The position numbers and the translations under genes are program-made. From Oceanospirillaceae bacterium (lineage in GTDB: Bacteria; Pseudomonadota; Gammaproteobacteria; Pseudomonadales; Oceanobacteraceae): 64,000 nucleotides of DNA. Each line of letters begins with the position of its first letter. The stretch's first letter is position 1. Shown here one piece after another: positions 27,770 through 37,220 of the stretch. The stretch is from contig PBQA01000025.1 in NCBI GenBank assembly GCA_002724925.1, positions 1 through 64,000 of the forward strand. Reading direction: 5' to 3'. The notes under the pieces are model-generated. The model did no database searches. It had not been told where the DNA came from and saw nothing but the letters and a program-made list of their open reading frames with translations.

Positions 27770-28543
27770 TTAACGTAACATCTTCTTATCGGTTAAAAGT
27801 TTTTCGTTAAACGGATATACGGTGCCTGAATCCGGCTTCATCAAGTGCTGATCTTTATCAGGACAATCTACAATCGATAACAAATGTCGGATGACATTAA
27901 GACGAGCGCACTTTTTATTATTGGCTTTGACGATATACCAGGGGGCATGATCGCTATGGCTATGCTGTAGCATTTTGTCACGGGCAAGGGAGTAATCGTC
28001 CCAGTGCTCGATAGCTGTAGTATCAATTGGGCTGATCTTCCACTGTTTTAATGGATTAATTCGTCGATCATCTAATCTACTTTGCTGTTCATCCCGCGAT
28101 ATATCGAGATAGTATTTGATAATTTGGATACCTGTATCGCAAAGCATCTTTTCAAACGGTACGACCGCTTTCATAAATTGCTTATATTCTTTTTCCGAGC
28201 AAAAGCCCATGACTTTTTCCACACCCGCGCGGTTATACCAGCTGCGATTCATCAGGACCATTTCCTGCCGACTTGGCAGGTGGGCTGAGTAACGTTGGAA
28301 GTACCAGCTATTGGTATCGCGCTCAGAGGGTTTTCCCAGGGCGACGACTCGCGTTTCCCTCGGGCTTAGATGCTCAGTGATTCGCTTGATGACACCATCT
28401 TTACCGGCGGCATCCCGGCCCTCAAATATGACCAGCAGTTGCAGGTCGTTTTTGATAATGTGCCGCTGAAGTTTAACGAGTTGTATTTGGAGCTCTCTGA
28501 GTTCTGTTTTATAGGATGGCTTTTTCTTCGCTGAACTTGTCAT
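27770..28543 (-). CDS. ppk2: Polyphosphate kinase 2 family protein
   Basis: 257 residues from ATG 28543 (AAGGTG upstream). Motifs of PPK2: Walker A EGRDAAGKDGVIKRI, the SPRETRVVALGKPSERD lid region, Walker B-like EMVLMNRSWYNRAGVEKVMG and YYLDISRDEQQSRLDDR. PPK2 enzymes transfer phosphate between polyphosphate and nucleotides; the one-domain class here usually phosphorylates ADP, GDP or nucleoside monophosphates. Last gene of the minus-strand group that begins with the copper oxidase. Polyphosphate chemistry also matters for metal sequestration. Confidence 0.9.
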   Translation of the reverse strand: MTSSAKKKPSYKTELRELQIQLVKLQRHIIKNDLQLLVIFEGRDAAGKDGVIKRITEHLSPRETRVVALGKPSERDTNSWYFQRYSAHLPSRQEMVLMNRSWYNRAGVEKVMGFCSEKEYKQFMKAVVPFEKMLCDTGIQIIKYYLDISRDEQQSRLDDRRINPLKQWKISPIDTTAIEHWDDYSLARDKMLQHSHSDHAPWYIVKANNKKCARLNVIRHLLSIVDCPDKDQHLMKPDSGTVYPFNEKLLTDKKMLR

Positions 28544-28609
28544 CACATCACCTTGTTAGTAAATCGATTCAGCCTGTCATACAGGTAGATTATCCGATTT
28601 CATATTTCC

Positions 28610-29515
28610 TCATACCACTGCTCTGGTTGACGAATTCACCAGAGGTATGGCGGCTATAACCAGGAAAATACCCAGCCACTGTATTGAAGATAGCGACTCA
28701 GCAAAATATGTGTAACCTAAATACAGCCCGAATACAGGCGTTAGAAAACTGTAGACATTGATTTTGTATAATGGCGCAGTATCCATCAGCCAGAACCACA
28801 GAATAAATGGCAGAGCAGTGCCGGGCAATGCCAGTGCCAGTAAGATCCACACGTAATCCCAGTTCCAACTCAGGGGCGGCAAGGAAGTGTTAAAAAAGGC
28901 CAATAGCGACAGGGGGATAGCCCCCAGTAAGAGCTGGAATCCCATGGCATATAGCACATCGACACGATTAGCAGACTTCTTCAACAAGATATTGCTGATC
29001 GCTAAACCCGCAGCGGCAATAACAACATAGGCAATACCGCTCAATGACTGAACATCTGTGGCGAAAAGACTTTCCGCACTGATGACCACAATTCCTGAAA
29101 AACCGAGTAGAGTACCCAGCAGTGCCCGCTTCCCTATGCGTTCGTTCAGAATATGCCAGCCCAGAAGGCCGGCAATTAGAGGTTGTGTGTTGGTGAGTAC
29201 GGTTGCCAGTCCGGGTGTGATTAGGCTGCCCGCATAGAACATGCCCCAGAACCCAATACTCGTTGCGGTTAGACCAATGCCAAGGATATAGAGGCAGACT
29301 TTAGTGGACTTTGGGAAAGGTCTACCTAGCATCCAAGCGATGACAATTAAAAAGAAACCCGCAATCGCTGCTCTAAGAAATGCCGTCAACATAATCGGGG
29401 CATAGGGTAAACTAAGGGAGATGAGCGGGAAGCATATTGCCCATAACACCATGGTGAACACAGCGCCACCAGTAATAAATACCTTAGCCGGCATAGGGCG
29501 AATCGCTATATCCAC
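28610..29515 (-). CDS. EamA-family (DMT) transporter
   Basis: 301 residues, ten predicted membrane helices in two EamA repeats (about 10-145 and 155-295). Repeat signatures are visible: PLIAGLLGWHILNERIGKRA, and late in the protein GLYLGYTYFAESLSSIQWLG. DMT exporters carry metabolites or drugs; substrate unknown. The annotated start is a GTG at 29515; an ATG at 29494 is possible, and neither has a strong ribosome site. It follows the unknown exported protein by 45 bp. Confidence 0.82.
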   Translation of the reverse strand: MDIAIRPMPAKVFITGGAVFTMVLWAICFPLISLSLPYAPIMLTAFLRAAIAGFFLIVIAWMLGRPFPKSTKVCLYILGIGLTATSIGFWGMFYAGSLITPGLATVLTNTQPLIAGLLGWHILNERIGKRALLGTLLGFSGIVVISAESLFATDVQSLSGIAYVVIAAAGLAISNILLKKSANRVDVLYAMGFQLLLGAIPLSLLAFFNTSLPPLSWNWDYVWILLALALPGTALPFILWFWLMDTAPLYKINVYSFLTPVFGLYLGYTYFAESLSSIQWLGIFLVIAAIPLVNSSTRAVV

Positions 29516-29560
29516 TGTCTAGCTGCTGGGTCTTTCTGGATTCTCTTCCATTACCATATC

Positions 29561-29935
29561 TCATTTATCAAACAATGAATCCGTTTGTTTAAGTGTTATT
29601 TTTAATTGCGCTAGCATTTCATCTACCGTGCCCATGTAATCGTACTTGTATTTACTCATTTTTTCCTTGACGTGTGGATAGTCGCTGGCCATCAGATTTC
29701 TCATAGCAAGTAGTTTTCTTTGCATTCTGTCGACTTGATCCTGAAGGTTCTGCATACGCTCCGGAGAGCTGCCAAGGGTTTGGAAGCTTGCTTGCCGTTC
29801 CGCTACTGTGCGGTCATATTTTTCAATGTCTTTTATGGGGTCATGTGCAGAGTGTGGATAAGCCAATTCAACAAATAACAGCGGGTAGAAAAATACGAAT
29901 ATGGAGAGAGATCTTTTCAACATGTGATTTTTCAT
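29561..29935 (-). CDS. Unknown exported coiled-coil protein
   Basis: 124 residues. Signal peptide (LKRSLSIFVFFYPLLFVELA) followed by a helical, charged chain with heptad-like pattern (MQNLQDQVDRMQRKLLAMRN) and C-terminal MLAQLKITLKQTDSLFDK. An N-terminal YPHSAHDP could bind metal. No domain recognised. It sits between the cytochrome c and the EamA transporter in the minus-strand copper group. Two possible starts, 29935 and 29923. Confidence 0.6.
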   Translation of the reverse strand: MKNHMLKRSLSIFVFFYPLLFVELAYPHSAHDPIKDIEKYDRTVAERQASFQTLGSSPERMQNLQDQVDRMQRKLLAMRNLMASDYPHVKEKMSKYKYDYMGTVDEMLAQLKITLKQTDSLFDK

Positions 29936-29997
29936 ATTTATGGATTTAGAGTCGTGATTGCCTAAGCGGATTTAATTATTTTTCGATGGCGATAAAT

Positions 29998-30579
29998 TCA
30001 GTGGTCGTGCGAATCGCTTGTATTGCCTCTTGCTGTCAGTATCTGATATTGATCCGGCGTAAGTGATGGAAGCCTTTGTAGAAATGCCACCATATTCCAA
30101 ATCCGGTCGTCACTGTGAGTTGGTCCCCAAGCGGGCATGCCCGATGCCTTAATGCCGTGCTTGATAATCCAGAATTGGCGTTGAATAGCTATTTCTTCAC
30201 TACCTGTGTCGCTGCCATGCTCATGCCCATGGGCATCTGCCGTGGCGGTCAAGTTAGGTGGGGAAGGATACAGGCCGATGGTAAAGTCACTCTCATTTTT
30301 ACCCGGCTTGAGGTGGCAGCCTGCACACATATCGTTGTAGTCAGCACCTCCAGCCAACAATCGATCGGACGTATTCAAATTACTAGGAATTTGAATATCG
30401 CTGGCAGCTCGGGCAATGGATCGTTCGCGCAGGGTTTCCAGCAGCCAGTAACTGAGTTTGTTATGGGGCACGTCGGCACCGATGGGATATAGGCCCGAGT
30501 AGATAAATAAGCCAGCGCCCACCAGGCCAATGACCGTAGCGATAAGCAGGCTCCTAATAAATGCGGTGAGCGTTGGCAT
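29998..30579 (-). CDS. Membrane-anchored monohaem cytochrome c
   Basis: 193 residues with an N-terminal membrane helix (LLIATVIGLVGAGLFIYSGL) and a cytochrome c domain. The haem site is CAGCH (C85, C88, H89); the distal Met is probably in GIKASGMPAWGP. A His-rich insertion HGHEHGSD lies between them. It faces the periplasm and may take electrons from, or supply them to, the copper oxidase in the same operon. AAGGAATGTCCT precedes the start. Confidence 0.85.
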   Translation of the reverse strand: MPTLTAFIRSLLIATVIGLVGAGLFIYSGLYPIGADVPHNKLSYWLLETLRERSIARAASDIQIPSNLNTSDRLLAGGADYNDMCAGCHLKPGKNESDFTIGLYPSPPNLTATADAHGHEHGSDTGSEEIAIQRQFWIIKHGIKASGMPAWGPTHSDDRIWNMVAFLQRLPSLTPDQYQILTARGNTSDSHDH

Positions 30580-30602
30580 AGGACATTCCTTAGGTTTATG
30601 CG

Positions 30603-30902
30603 TTAGTGCTGATGTTCAGAGTGTTGTTCATCTGAAGCTTTCTTCTGGCCATCTTCACTAGCATCTTCGTGGCTCATTGAATAGTCACCATCGCTGTGAT
30701 GCATATCCTTCATGCACTGCTTCATCATGGCTTGCATGACAGGATCGTTCATATCCATCTTGCTGTGATCCATATCCTTCATTGCGGCGCAATTCGGGTT
30801 TTCTGCGTCTTTCATGTGCTCCTTAGGATCATGGGCTTGAGCTGAAAAAGTCACGCCAAGGGCAGCGAGAACGAGAACGGGGGATAGAAGTTTACGTTTC
30901 AT
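30603..30902 (-). CDS. Exported Met/His-rich metal-binding protein
   Basis: 99 residues from the ATG at 30900-30902, with GAGGAAAC upstream and a signal peptide ending FSAQA. The mature chain is full of Met, His, Asp: KDMDHSKMDMNDPVMQAMMK, CMKDMHHSDGDYSMSHED, ending DEQHSEHQH, plus two cysteines (NPNCAAMKD and KQCMKD). Position between copB and cytochrome c fits a periplasmic copper buffer like PcoE. No enzyme domain. Confidence 0.75.
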   Translation of the reverse strand: MKRKLLSPVLVLAALGVTFSAQAHDPKEHMKDAENPNCAAMKDMDHSKMDMNDPVMQAMMKQCMKDMHHSDGDYSMSHEDASEDGQKKASDEQHSEHQH

Positions 30903-30954
30903 TGAGTGTTTCCTCGGAGGAGTAAAAGTCATGTTGACCAGACAATGTTAATTA

Positions 30955-31824
30955 TTAAAACCAGAACCTGAGGCCCGCGACGATCTGGGTGTCAGAGCGA
31001 TCATCGCCTGCGGCGCGCCGGTAATCCGCTGTATCGCCATAAGTGCTCGTCCATTCCACTCCAATGTAGGGGGCAAATTGACGGCTGAACTCATAACGCA
31101 GACGCACACCCAACGCGAGATCCGACAGGCCGGAGCCTAAACCATTTTCCGGGTCGCCCTTGCCGTACAGATTCAGCTCAGCGCGGGGTTGTAAAATCAG
31201 GCGTTGTGTCAGCAATAATTCATATTCAGCTTCAGCGGCTAGTGCGGTCCGACCGTTGTCGCCCACATAGGCGGTAACATCCAGTTCAAACCAATAGGGG
31301 GCAAGCCCTTGTAGACCCAGCGCCAACCATTGGCGATCTTTGCCTTCGTTATATTGGTCAAATCGCAGGCCAAGTTGGGTATCAAAATAGGCGTTCAGCG
31401 CATGACCCCAGAGCAGATCGGTGGAGCTTTCTTCCAAGGTTCCACTTGCAATATCACCTTCCGCCTTGATGACGAGTCGATCGAAGGTGGTGCCGTACCA
31501 TGCCTGGAGGTCGTAAACTATGGTTTCACTACCGGTTTTACTGTCTTCCTGGTATTCGAAACGGTCACCTAGTACCGCCCAAAAGCTATGTTCATCGGCC
31601 AGCTTCAGTTGTGGCGACCCTGATTGAACGTAGGGGCTAGCGGTCAAACTAAAACCATCCGAGTAGGCGTGAGGGTCGCGGGCGTCAGCGGGTGCGCTAC
31701 CACCTTGCGCTTTCTTCTCGCCTTGATCCATCTGTGCAAGGACAAAATTCGCGTGCAAACTGGTGGCAAATAGCACCAACACTGCCAACCAGTTCATAGT
31801 CTTCATTTTCATTCCCATTCTCAT
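30955..31824 (-). CDS. copB: Copper resistance outer-membrane protein CopB
   Basis: 289 residues with a signal peptide (MNWLAVLVLFATSLHA). Beta-barrel strands ending in aromatic residues run to the terminal motif IVAGLRFWF, typical of an outer-membrane protein. The family pattern SFWAVLGDRFEYQEDSKTGS...YDLQAWYGTTFDRLVIKAEG and the late APYIGVEWTSTYGDTADYRR identify CopB/PcoB. Its N-terminal Met-rich region is short compared with classical CopB. Start overlaps the copper oxidase stop (ATGA). Confidence 0.92.
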   Translation of the reverse strand: MRMGMKMKTMNWLAVLVLFATSLHANFVLAQMDQGEKKAQGGSAPADARDPHAYSDGFSLTASPYVQSGSPQLKLADEHSFWAVLGDRFEYQEDSKTGSETIVYDLQAWYGTTFDRLVIKAEGDIASGTLEESSTDLLWGHALNAYFDTQLGLRFDQYNEGKDRQWLALGLQGLAPYWFELDVTAYVGDNGRTALAAEAEYELLLTQRLILQPRAELNLYGKGDPENGLGSGLSDLALGVRLRYEFSRQFAPYIGVEWTSTYGDTADYRRAAGDDRSDTQIVAGLRFWF

Positions 31825-33701
31825 GACACTACCACCTCACGGAACATGCCCGCATCCATATGAAACAGCAGGTGGCAATGCCAGGCCCAGCGGCCCAGGT
31901 CATGCGGTGTAGTTAAGTAACTGATTCGTTGGGCGGGCTGTACCGGTATAGTATGACGACGCACCCGCAGTTCCCCCTGATCAGTTTCCAGTTCGCTCCA
32001 CATGCCGTGCAAATGCATGGGATGGGTCATCATTGTGTCGTTTTGCAGGATGATTCTGACCCGTTCATTATGGCGCAATGATACCGGCGTACTTTTGCCA
32101 AATTCGAGCCCGTCAAACGACCAGCTGTAACGTTCCATATTACCGGTTAGGTGGAGTTCGAGTTCCCTCACGGGTTCGCGCTGGTCATCCAAAATGCCGT
32201 CAATGGATTTTAAATCTGCCAGAGTTAGTACGCGATGGCCCTGTGGTCGTAGTCCTTTTTCGCTTAGATCTCGAAGGCCTATGCCAGGATCATCCAAAGT
32301 AGTACGGGGTGTATTGACGCGCTGATCGACAGATGGGCCATACTCCGTGCGTGCGTGGCGCACGGTAGACGAGGGCTTGGCGAGAGGACTGCGTGTGGCC
32401 TGGTTCATACCCGGCATACTTTGGCCGCTGTGCTGGCTGTGATCCATTGCCATGCCACCGTGCATGTTGGAGTGATCCATGCCCCCCATATCCATATTAC
32501 CCATGCTCATCGCACTGTGATCCATACCTTTTTGGTTCATTTCCTGGTGACTCATGGCGCCCATCATGTCGGTCATGGTCAGCCATTCCACCGGATCAAG
32601 TGTTGGTATGGAAGCCGACAAGCCTTGGCGAGTGGCCAGTGTGCCTAAAGCATAACCGCTACGCTCCATACTTTGTGCAAAGAGGGTATAAGCATCGTCT
32701 TTAGGTTCTACTAGCACATCGTAAGTTTCACCTGGACCAAAACGGAATTCATCGATGCTTACTGGCTCAACATCTTGGCCGTCCGATTGGATGACGGTCA
32801 TTTTTAAGCCGGGAATGCGCACGTCAAAGAAGCTGTTACTGGCAGCATTGATAAAACGCAGTCTTACTCGGTCTCCTTTGTTAAACAGTCCCGTCCAATT
32901 GCTAGCAGGAGCAGTGCCATTCATTAAATACGTGAACGTAGCCGCCGACAGATCGGCTAAATCCGTTGGATTCATACGCATCTGATTCCACATCTGACGC
33001 TTATCCAATGCGGCTTGAAGACCCATGTTCGATACATCACGGGTAAAATCAAAAAACGTAGGCTGGCTGAAGTTGTAGATATCGCTCTGCATTTTCAGCT
33101 TGCTGAAGGCATGCATGGGGTCTTCGTCAGTCCAGTCAGAGAGCTGCACCACGTGATCCTGATCGGTGTGATGTCTTTCACCTGCGCGGGGCTCGATGAT
33201 CAAAGCGCCGTACATCCCCGTCATTTCCTGAAAACCGGAATGGCTGTGGTACCAGTAGGTGCCGCTCTGGCGCAGTGTAAAGCGATAGATAAAGGTTTCG
33301 CCGGGTGCAATACCTTTGAAGCTTATGCCGGGCACACCATCCATCTGATAAGGCAACAGAATGCCGTGCCAGTGTATCGAGGTGGCCACGGGCAGGCGAT
33401 TAGTCACGCGGATTGTGACCTCATCACCTTCGCGCAAGCGCAGGGTTGGGGCCGGGATTGATCCATTGATGGTCGTGGCCATCCGAGTGACACCGGTAAA
33501 ATTGACCGGCGTCTCTGCGATGACCAGATCAATTTCACGCCCGCTGAGCACGGGTGCTGAGCCAAGTGAAGTCGTGCTGCTTACGGCAGCCTGCAACCAG
33601 GACGGTGTGGCGGCCAGTACACCACCAGCGGCCAGGCCCTGCACAAATCGGCGGCGACTCAGCTGCCAGGACGGCTTGGGTTGGGGAAACCATGAGGTCA
33701 T
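31821..33701 (-). CDS. copA: Copper resistance multicopper oxidase (CopA/PcoA type)
   Basis: 626 residues with a Tat signal (SRRRFVQGLAAGG). Three cupredoxin domains; copper motifs IHWHG (about 105), YWYHSHSGFQ, HPMHLHGMW and WHCHLLFHMDAGM cover type 1, 2 and 3 sites. Between domains 2 and 3 lies a Met/His insertion (MGAMSHQEMNQKGMDHSAMS, then repeats of MDMGGMDHS), as in Cu-binding PcoA. It oxidises Cu(I) in the periplasm. First gene of the minus-strand operon; the CusR-type box at 33792 is upstream. Not the same family as the P-type ATPase also called CopA. Confidence 0.94.
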   Translation of the reverse strand: MTSWFPQPKPSWQLSRRRFVQGLAAGGVLAATPSWLQAAVSSTTSLGSAPVLSGREIDLVIAETPVNFTGVTRMATTINGSIPAPTLRLREGDEVTIRVTNRLPVATSIHWHGILLPYQMDGVPGISFKGIAPGETFIYRFTLRQSGTYWYHSHSGFQEMTGMYGALIIEPRAGERHHTDQDHVVQLSDWTDEDPMHAFSKLKMQSDIYNFSQPTFFDFTRDVSNMGLQAALDKRQMWNQMRMNPTDLADLSAATFTYLMNGTAPASNWTGLFNKGDRVRLRFINAASNSFFDVRIPGLKMTVIQSDGQDVEPVSIDEFRFGPGETYDVLVEPKDDAYTLFAQSMERSGYALGTLATRQGLSASIPTLDPVEWLTMTDMMGAMSHQEMNQKGMDHSAMSMGNMDMGGMDHSNMHGGMAMDHSQHSGQSMPGMNQATRSPLAKPSSTVRHARTEYGPSVDQRVNTPRTTLDDPGIGLRDLSEKGLRPQGHRVLTLADLKSIDGILDDQREPVRELELHLTGNMERYSWSFDGLEFGKSTPVSLRHNERVRIILQNDTMMTHPMHLHGMWSELETDQGELRVRRHTIPVQPAQRISYLTTPHDLGRWAWHCHLLFHMDAGMFREVVVS

Positions 33702-33791
33702 TGGTCAATCTCTTGTTAGGGAAATATTGGTTATTCCATATCTTGGTCCCGCATACTAGCCAGGCATGCCTGACACCCGCATGACTCCAGA

Positions 33792-33807
33792 ATGACAAAG
33801 TTGTAAT
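33792..33807. promoter_or_regulatory. CusR/CopR-type operator between divergent operons
   Basis: ATGACAA-AG-TTGTAAT (33792-33807) is a near-palindrome matching the known CusR/PcoR box form ATGACAAnnTTGTCAT, with one mismatch. It lies between the copper oxidase gene (minus) and the response regulator gene (plus), and could serve both. Confidence 0.75.
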
Positions 33808-33885
33808 CTGGGTGTCATCTTCCTGCGGGTTAGCCAGGTTTATGCTGTTTCCAAACCCATTCTGAAACGACGGAGTAGGACAACG

Positions 33886-34578
33886 ATGCGGCTATTGGTG
33901 GTCGAAGACGAAATCAAGACTGGCGATTATCTACAGCAGGGGCTGACGGAGGCCGGGTTTATGGTCACTTTGGCGCGAAATGGTTTAGATGGTCATCACC
34001 TGGCCATGACGGAAACCTTCGATCTGTTGGTGCTGGATGTCATGCTGCCGGATGTCGATGGCTGGCGCATTATTCAGTCGTTGCGCGAGGCTGGACGTCA
34101 GACCCCGGTACTTTTCCTAACCGCACGCGATAGCATTGATGACCGGGTTAAGGGCCTTGAGTTGGGTGCGGATGATTATCTGGTTAAACCTTTCGCATTC
34201 GCCGAGTTGTTGGCCCGTGTAAGAACGTTATTGCGCCGCAGTTCTGTGCCCGTAATGACTGACCAGATTCGCGTAGCCGATCTCACTCTGGATTTACCTC
34301 GGCACCGTGCCACGCGTGCGGGTCGTAAAATCAACTTAAGCCATAAAGAGTTTTGCTTGCTGGAGTTGCTGGTTCGCCGCCAGGGTGAAGTGCTACCGCG
34401 TTCGCTGATTGCCTCGCAAGTGTGGGACATGAACTTTGATTCCGATACTAATGTGATCGATGTGGCCATCCGTCGCCTGCGCTCCAAGATAGATGACGAT
34501 TTTGAGCCTAAATTGATTCACACGGTAAGGGGGATGGGCTACAAGCTGGAAGTGGATGACGAGCATGATGTGGAGTAG
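33886..34578 (+). CDS. cusR: Copper-responsive response regulator (CusR/CopR type)
   Basis: 230 residues, OmpR family. Receiver domain with acidic pocket VVEDE, phosphoacceptor D51 ([11 protein letters not shown]), T79 in LFLTA, K101 in LVKPF. C-terminal winged helix (about 130-225) with [14 protein letters not shown] and [11 protein letters not shown]. The sequence is of the heavy-metal response regulator subgroup. It overlaps the kinase gene by about 20 bp. Predicted to bind the box at 33792-33807. Confidence 0.92.
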   Translation: MRLLVVEDEIKTGDYLQQGLTEAGFMVTLARNGLDGHHLAMTETFDLLVLDVMLPDVDGWRIIQSLREAGRQTPVLFLTARDSIDDRVKGLELGADDYLVKPFAFAELLARVRTLLRRSSVPVMTDQIRVADLTLDLPRHRATRAGRKINLSHKEFCLLELLVRRQGEVLPRSLIASQVWDMNFDSDTNVIDVAIRRLRSKIDDDFEPKLIHTVRGMGYKLEVDDEHDVE

Positions 34579-36004
34579 TCGTCTTGGCAAGCATCCACTA
34601 TCGCTAACCGCCCGGGTGATGGCCTTTGTTGCCCTTGCCATTGGGCTAAGTCTTCTGGTGATTGGTTATCTGGTGGACAACGCGGTCAAGCGCCATTTCG
34701 CCGAACAGGACGCTGACGAGTTGGAGGTCATGACAAGGGCTGTGGATCGAGCCTTACGCAAAACGGGTGACGGCTCTTCACACTTGGGTGAGGCGTTGTC
34801 GCACGCGATATCGGGTCATCACGGTGTCTATTTTCAGGTCTGGGATAAGGAAAAGCGCCTGATTTACGGCCCCTCAGCGAACGATTTTGCAAAACCTATT
34901 AATACCTTTGCCCCGGTGTCCAGTATTCAGGTTGGCAACGTATATCACTGGCAGGGAGATGGGAAAACCTACCGGGGAACCATCACGCAAACCCAGGTGG
35001 GTGGCCAAGAATACTACATCGTTACCGCCATTGACATGGATGCTCATATCCAATTTCTGGAGAATTTTCGTCGTAGCTTATGGCTTATCATGTTACTCGC
35101 AGGCATGGTGACGCTATTGGCGGCCTGGTATGGTGTGCATCAGGGGCATGCGCCACTGCGCGGGTTGAGCGAAGCCATGCGTGAAATACAGGCTGATCGC
35201 CTGCATGTGCGACTTGATTCCGAGGCGGTGCCCGGGGAACTTCAAAATCTCGTTTCTTCATTCAATTTTATGCTTGGCCGATTGGAAGACAGTTTTGCCC
35301 GCTTGTCCCATTTCTCCGCCGACATCGCCCACGAATTGCGCACGCCTCTTACCAATATCATCACCCAGACTCAGGTCGTTCTGGGAAAGTCACGAAGCCT
35401 GGTTGAATACCGCGAACTGCACTATTCAAACCTGGAAGAATTGGAACGCTTGGCAAAAATGGTCAACGACATGCTCTGGCTGGCTCAAAGCGAGCATGGA
35501 CTGCTTAAGCCGGTATGGGAGTCACTGGGTATGGCTCAGGAAGTCCGTAAGCTATTTGATTTTTTTGAGGCGCTGGCAGAGGAAAAGCACATACAGTTAA
35601 TGCTGGAAGGACAGGCGCCGAAAATTAAGGGTGATCGTGCCATGCTGCGGCGCGCCATGTCCAATCTGTTATCCAATGCGATACGCCACTCACCCGAGGG
35701 AGAAAGCGTGAAGGTTCGTCTGGATGTGTCGGACGAAGGGCAGGTTTTACTCAGCGTACAGAATACGGGGCCGGAAATTCCCGCAGAACATTTGCCCAGA
35801 ATTTTCGACCGTTTCTACCGGGTTGATCCTTCACGTCAGCGCCAGAGTGAAGGGGCTGGATTGGGCTTGGCGATTGTTAAGTCCATCGTGGAAGCACACT
35901 ACGGCAGTATCGACGTGTCTTCAGATTACGGTATGACCTCCTTTTCGATCTGCTTTCCACAAGCGGCTATTAATTGGGACTGCGAAGAAGGGGCTTTGCC
36001 ATGA
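34556..36004 (+). CDS. cusS: Heavy-metal sensor histidine kinase (CusS/CopS type)
   Basis: 482 residues. Two membrane helices ([20 protein letters not shown] and [20 protein letters not shown]) bracket a periplasmic sensor domain of about 130 residues; then HAMP (about 190-245), H-box [14 protein letters not shown] with H259, and the HATPase domain with [11 protein letters not shown] and [13 protein letters not shown]. Starts at ATG 34556, 34565 or 34568 are possible inside the regulator's 3' end. It senses periplasmic copper or silver. Its stop overlaps merR (36001). Confidence 0.92.
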   Translation: MTSMMWSSRLGKHPLSLTARVMAFVALAIGLSLLVIGYLVDNAVKRHFAEQDADELEVMTRAVDRALRKTGDGSSHLGEALSHAISGHHGVYFQVWDKEKRLIYGPSANDFAKPINTFAPVSSIQVGNVYHWQGDGKTYRGTITQTQVGGQEYYIVTAIDMDAHIQFLENFRRSLWLIMLLAGMVTLLAAWYGVHQGHAPLRGLSEAMREIQADRLHVRLDSEAVPGELQNLVSSFNFMLGRLEDSFARLSHFSADIAHELRTPLTNIITQTQVVLGKSRSLVEYRELHYSNLEELERLAKMVNDMLWLAQSEHGLLKPVWESLGMAQEVRKLFDFFEALAEEKHIQLMLEGQAPKIKGDRAMLRRAMSNLLSNAIRHSPEGESVKVRLDVSDEGQVLLSVQNTGPEIPAEHLPRIFDRFYRVDPSRQRQSEGAGLGLAIVKSIVEAHYGSIDVSSDYGMTSFSICFPQAAINWDCEEGALP

Positions 36005-36405
36005 GTCTATTTTCCATCGGAAAATTAGCGCAAGCTGCACAAGTCAGCGTCGAAACCATCCGCTACTACGAACGCCGTGGCCTCATCACTCAGCCTCCAA
36101 AACCGGCTCAAGGATACCGCACTTATACCAAGGCCACCCTGGCACGGATTTTATTCATCAAACGTGCCCAGGAACTGGGCTTTACTCTGGAGGAGATCGA
36201 AAACCTCTTGGTACTGGGCGAATCCCATTGCTCGGAAGTCCAGGAGTTGGCGGAAAGTAAACTGGTCAGCGTGCGGTCAAAAATCAACGATTTGTGCCGC
36301 CTGGAGCGTGTTTTAGAGGGTTTAGTCACCCAGTGCCGCTCCAATCCCGACAACACAGCCTGTCCGATTGTGGAGTCGTTACAACCTGACAAAGACCTCT
36401 CCTGA
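36001..36405 (+). CDS. merR: Mercury-type MerR regulator
   Basis: 134 residues from ATG 36001. The winged helix has VETIRYYERRGLI. The three Hg(II)-binding cysteines are all conserved in spacing: C77, C112 and C121 correspond to C82, C117 and C126 of Tn501 MerR, with the loop QCRSNPDNTACPI. A fourth Cys, C99, lies in the helix. It represses and, with Hg(II), activates the mer promoter just downstream. Unusually it reads in the same direction as merT instead of divergently, and overlaps the sensor kinase gene. Confidence 0.92.
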   Translation: MSLFSIGKLAQAAQVSVETIRYYERRGLITQPPKPAQGYRTYTKATLARILFIKRAQELGFTLEEIENLLVLGESHCSEVQELAESKLVSVRSKINDLCRLERVLEGLVTQCRSNPDNTACPIVESLQPDKDLS

Positions 36406-36412
36406 GTCGGAC

Positions 36413-36443
36413 TTGACTCCGTACCGAAGTACGGCGTTTACAC
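36413..36443 (+). promoter_or_regulatory. mer operator/promoter
   Basis: TTGACT (36413-36418), 19-bp spacer and TTACAC (36438-36443). The spacer CCGTAC-CGAA-GTACGG is the classical mer palindrome of Tn501/Tn21 (there CCGTACATGAGTACGG). The -10 is poorer than in Tn501. It lies directly after merR and before merT. Confidence 0.88.
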
Positions 36444-36476
36444 TGGCTTCATTGAATGCATTCCATGGAGTCCGCC

Positions 36477-36836
36477 ATGCCCGCAAACGACGAGTTCGCC
36501 AAAAATAATCTACCCCTGATCGGCGGGGTGCTGGCTGCTGTTGGCGCCAGCCTTTGCTGCATCGGCCCGTTCGTTTTACTCACACTGGGGATCAGCGGGG
36601 CCTGGATCGGGAACCTGACTCTGCTGGAGCCCTATCGTCCCGTCTTTATCGCCATCGTGATGATGCTATTGGGTTGGGCGGGCTGGCAGATCCACCGGCC
36701 AGTTGAGGGCTGCGAGCCGGGCACCGCCTGCGCCGTACCGCAAACGCGAAAACGCCGACGGGTTATTTTCTGGATCATGGCCATCATCGCGTTGGTTCTT
36801 GTCACCAGCAGCTACTGGATTCCCCTGATGGTTTAA
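36477..36836 (+). CDS. merT: Mercuric ion transporter MerT
   Basis: 119 residues from ATG 36477 (GGAG 6 bp upstream). Three membrane helices. The Hg-binding vicinal pair C27-C28 is in GASLCCIGPFVLLTLG in the first helix, and the cytoplasmic loop pair is in VEGCEPGTACAVP. Moves Hg(II) from MerP into the cytosol, where MerA would normally reduce it. It is followed by merP, but no merA is found here. Confidence 0.93.
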   Translation: MPANDEFAKNNLPLIGGVLAAVGASLCCIGPFVLLTLGISGAWIGNLTLLEPYRPVFIAIVMMLLGWAGWQIHRPVEGCEPGTACAVPQTRKRRRVIFWIMAIIALVLVTSSYWIPLMV

Positions 36837-36865
36837 AAATGCGTTGCCCAAGACTGGAGTGAATC

Positions 36866-37153
36866 ATGCACAAAATCACAATAGCCCTTGTATTCACCAT
36901 CACCAGCCTGTCTGCCTGGGCTAAACCTCAGATTGTAACTCTGAACCTGCCAACCATGAACTGCGCCATGTGTCCGATCACGGTCAAGAAGGCCCTTAGC
37001 AAAGTAAAAGGCGTCACCAAGGCCGAGGTCAGTTTTGAACACAAGCAGGCGGTGGTCACTTTTGAGGATACTCAGACCAGCGCAGGGAAACTCATTGAAG
37101 CGACCACCAATGCCGGTTATCCCTCAACCCTTGTGGAAACAGAAACGCCATGA
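36866..37153 (+). CDS. merP: Periplasmic mercury-binding protein MerP
   Basis: 95 residues. Signal peptide (ITIALVFTITSLSAWA) and an HMA domain with the metal motif TMNCAMCPITVKKAL; C33 and C36 match the canonical MerP cysteines. Scavenges Hg(II) in the periplasm and passes it to MerT. The usual next gene, merA or merC, is replaced by the small Cys-rich protein at 37221. Confidence 0.93.
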   Translation: MHKITIALVFTITSLSAWAKPQIVTLNLPTMNCAMCPITVKKALSKVKGVTKAEVSFEHKQAVVTFEDTQTSAGKLIEATTNAGYPSTLVETETP

Positions 37154-37220
37154 CAAAACGACAGGAAAGGCGTTTTGCACAGCTCAGCTGCCCGAAGGGT
37201 GGCGTACAGGGAAGTACGTC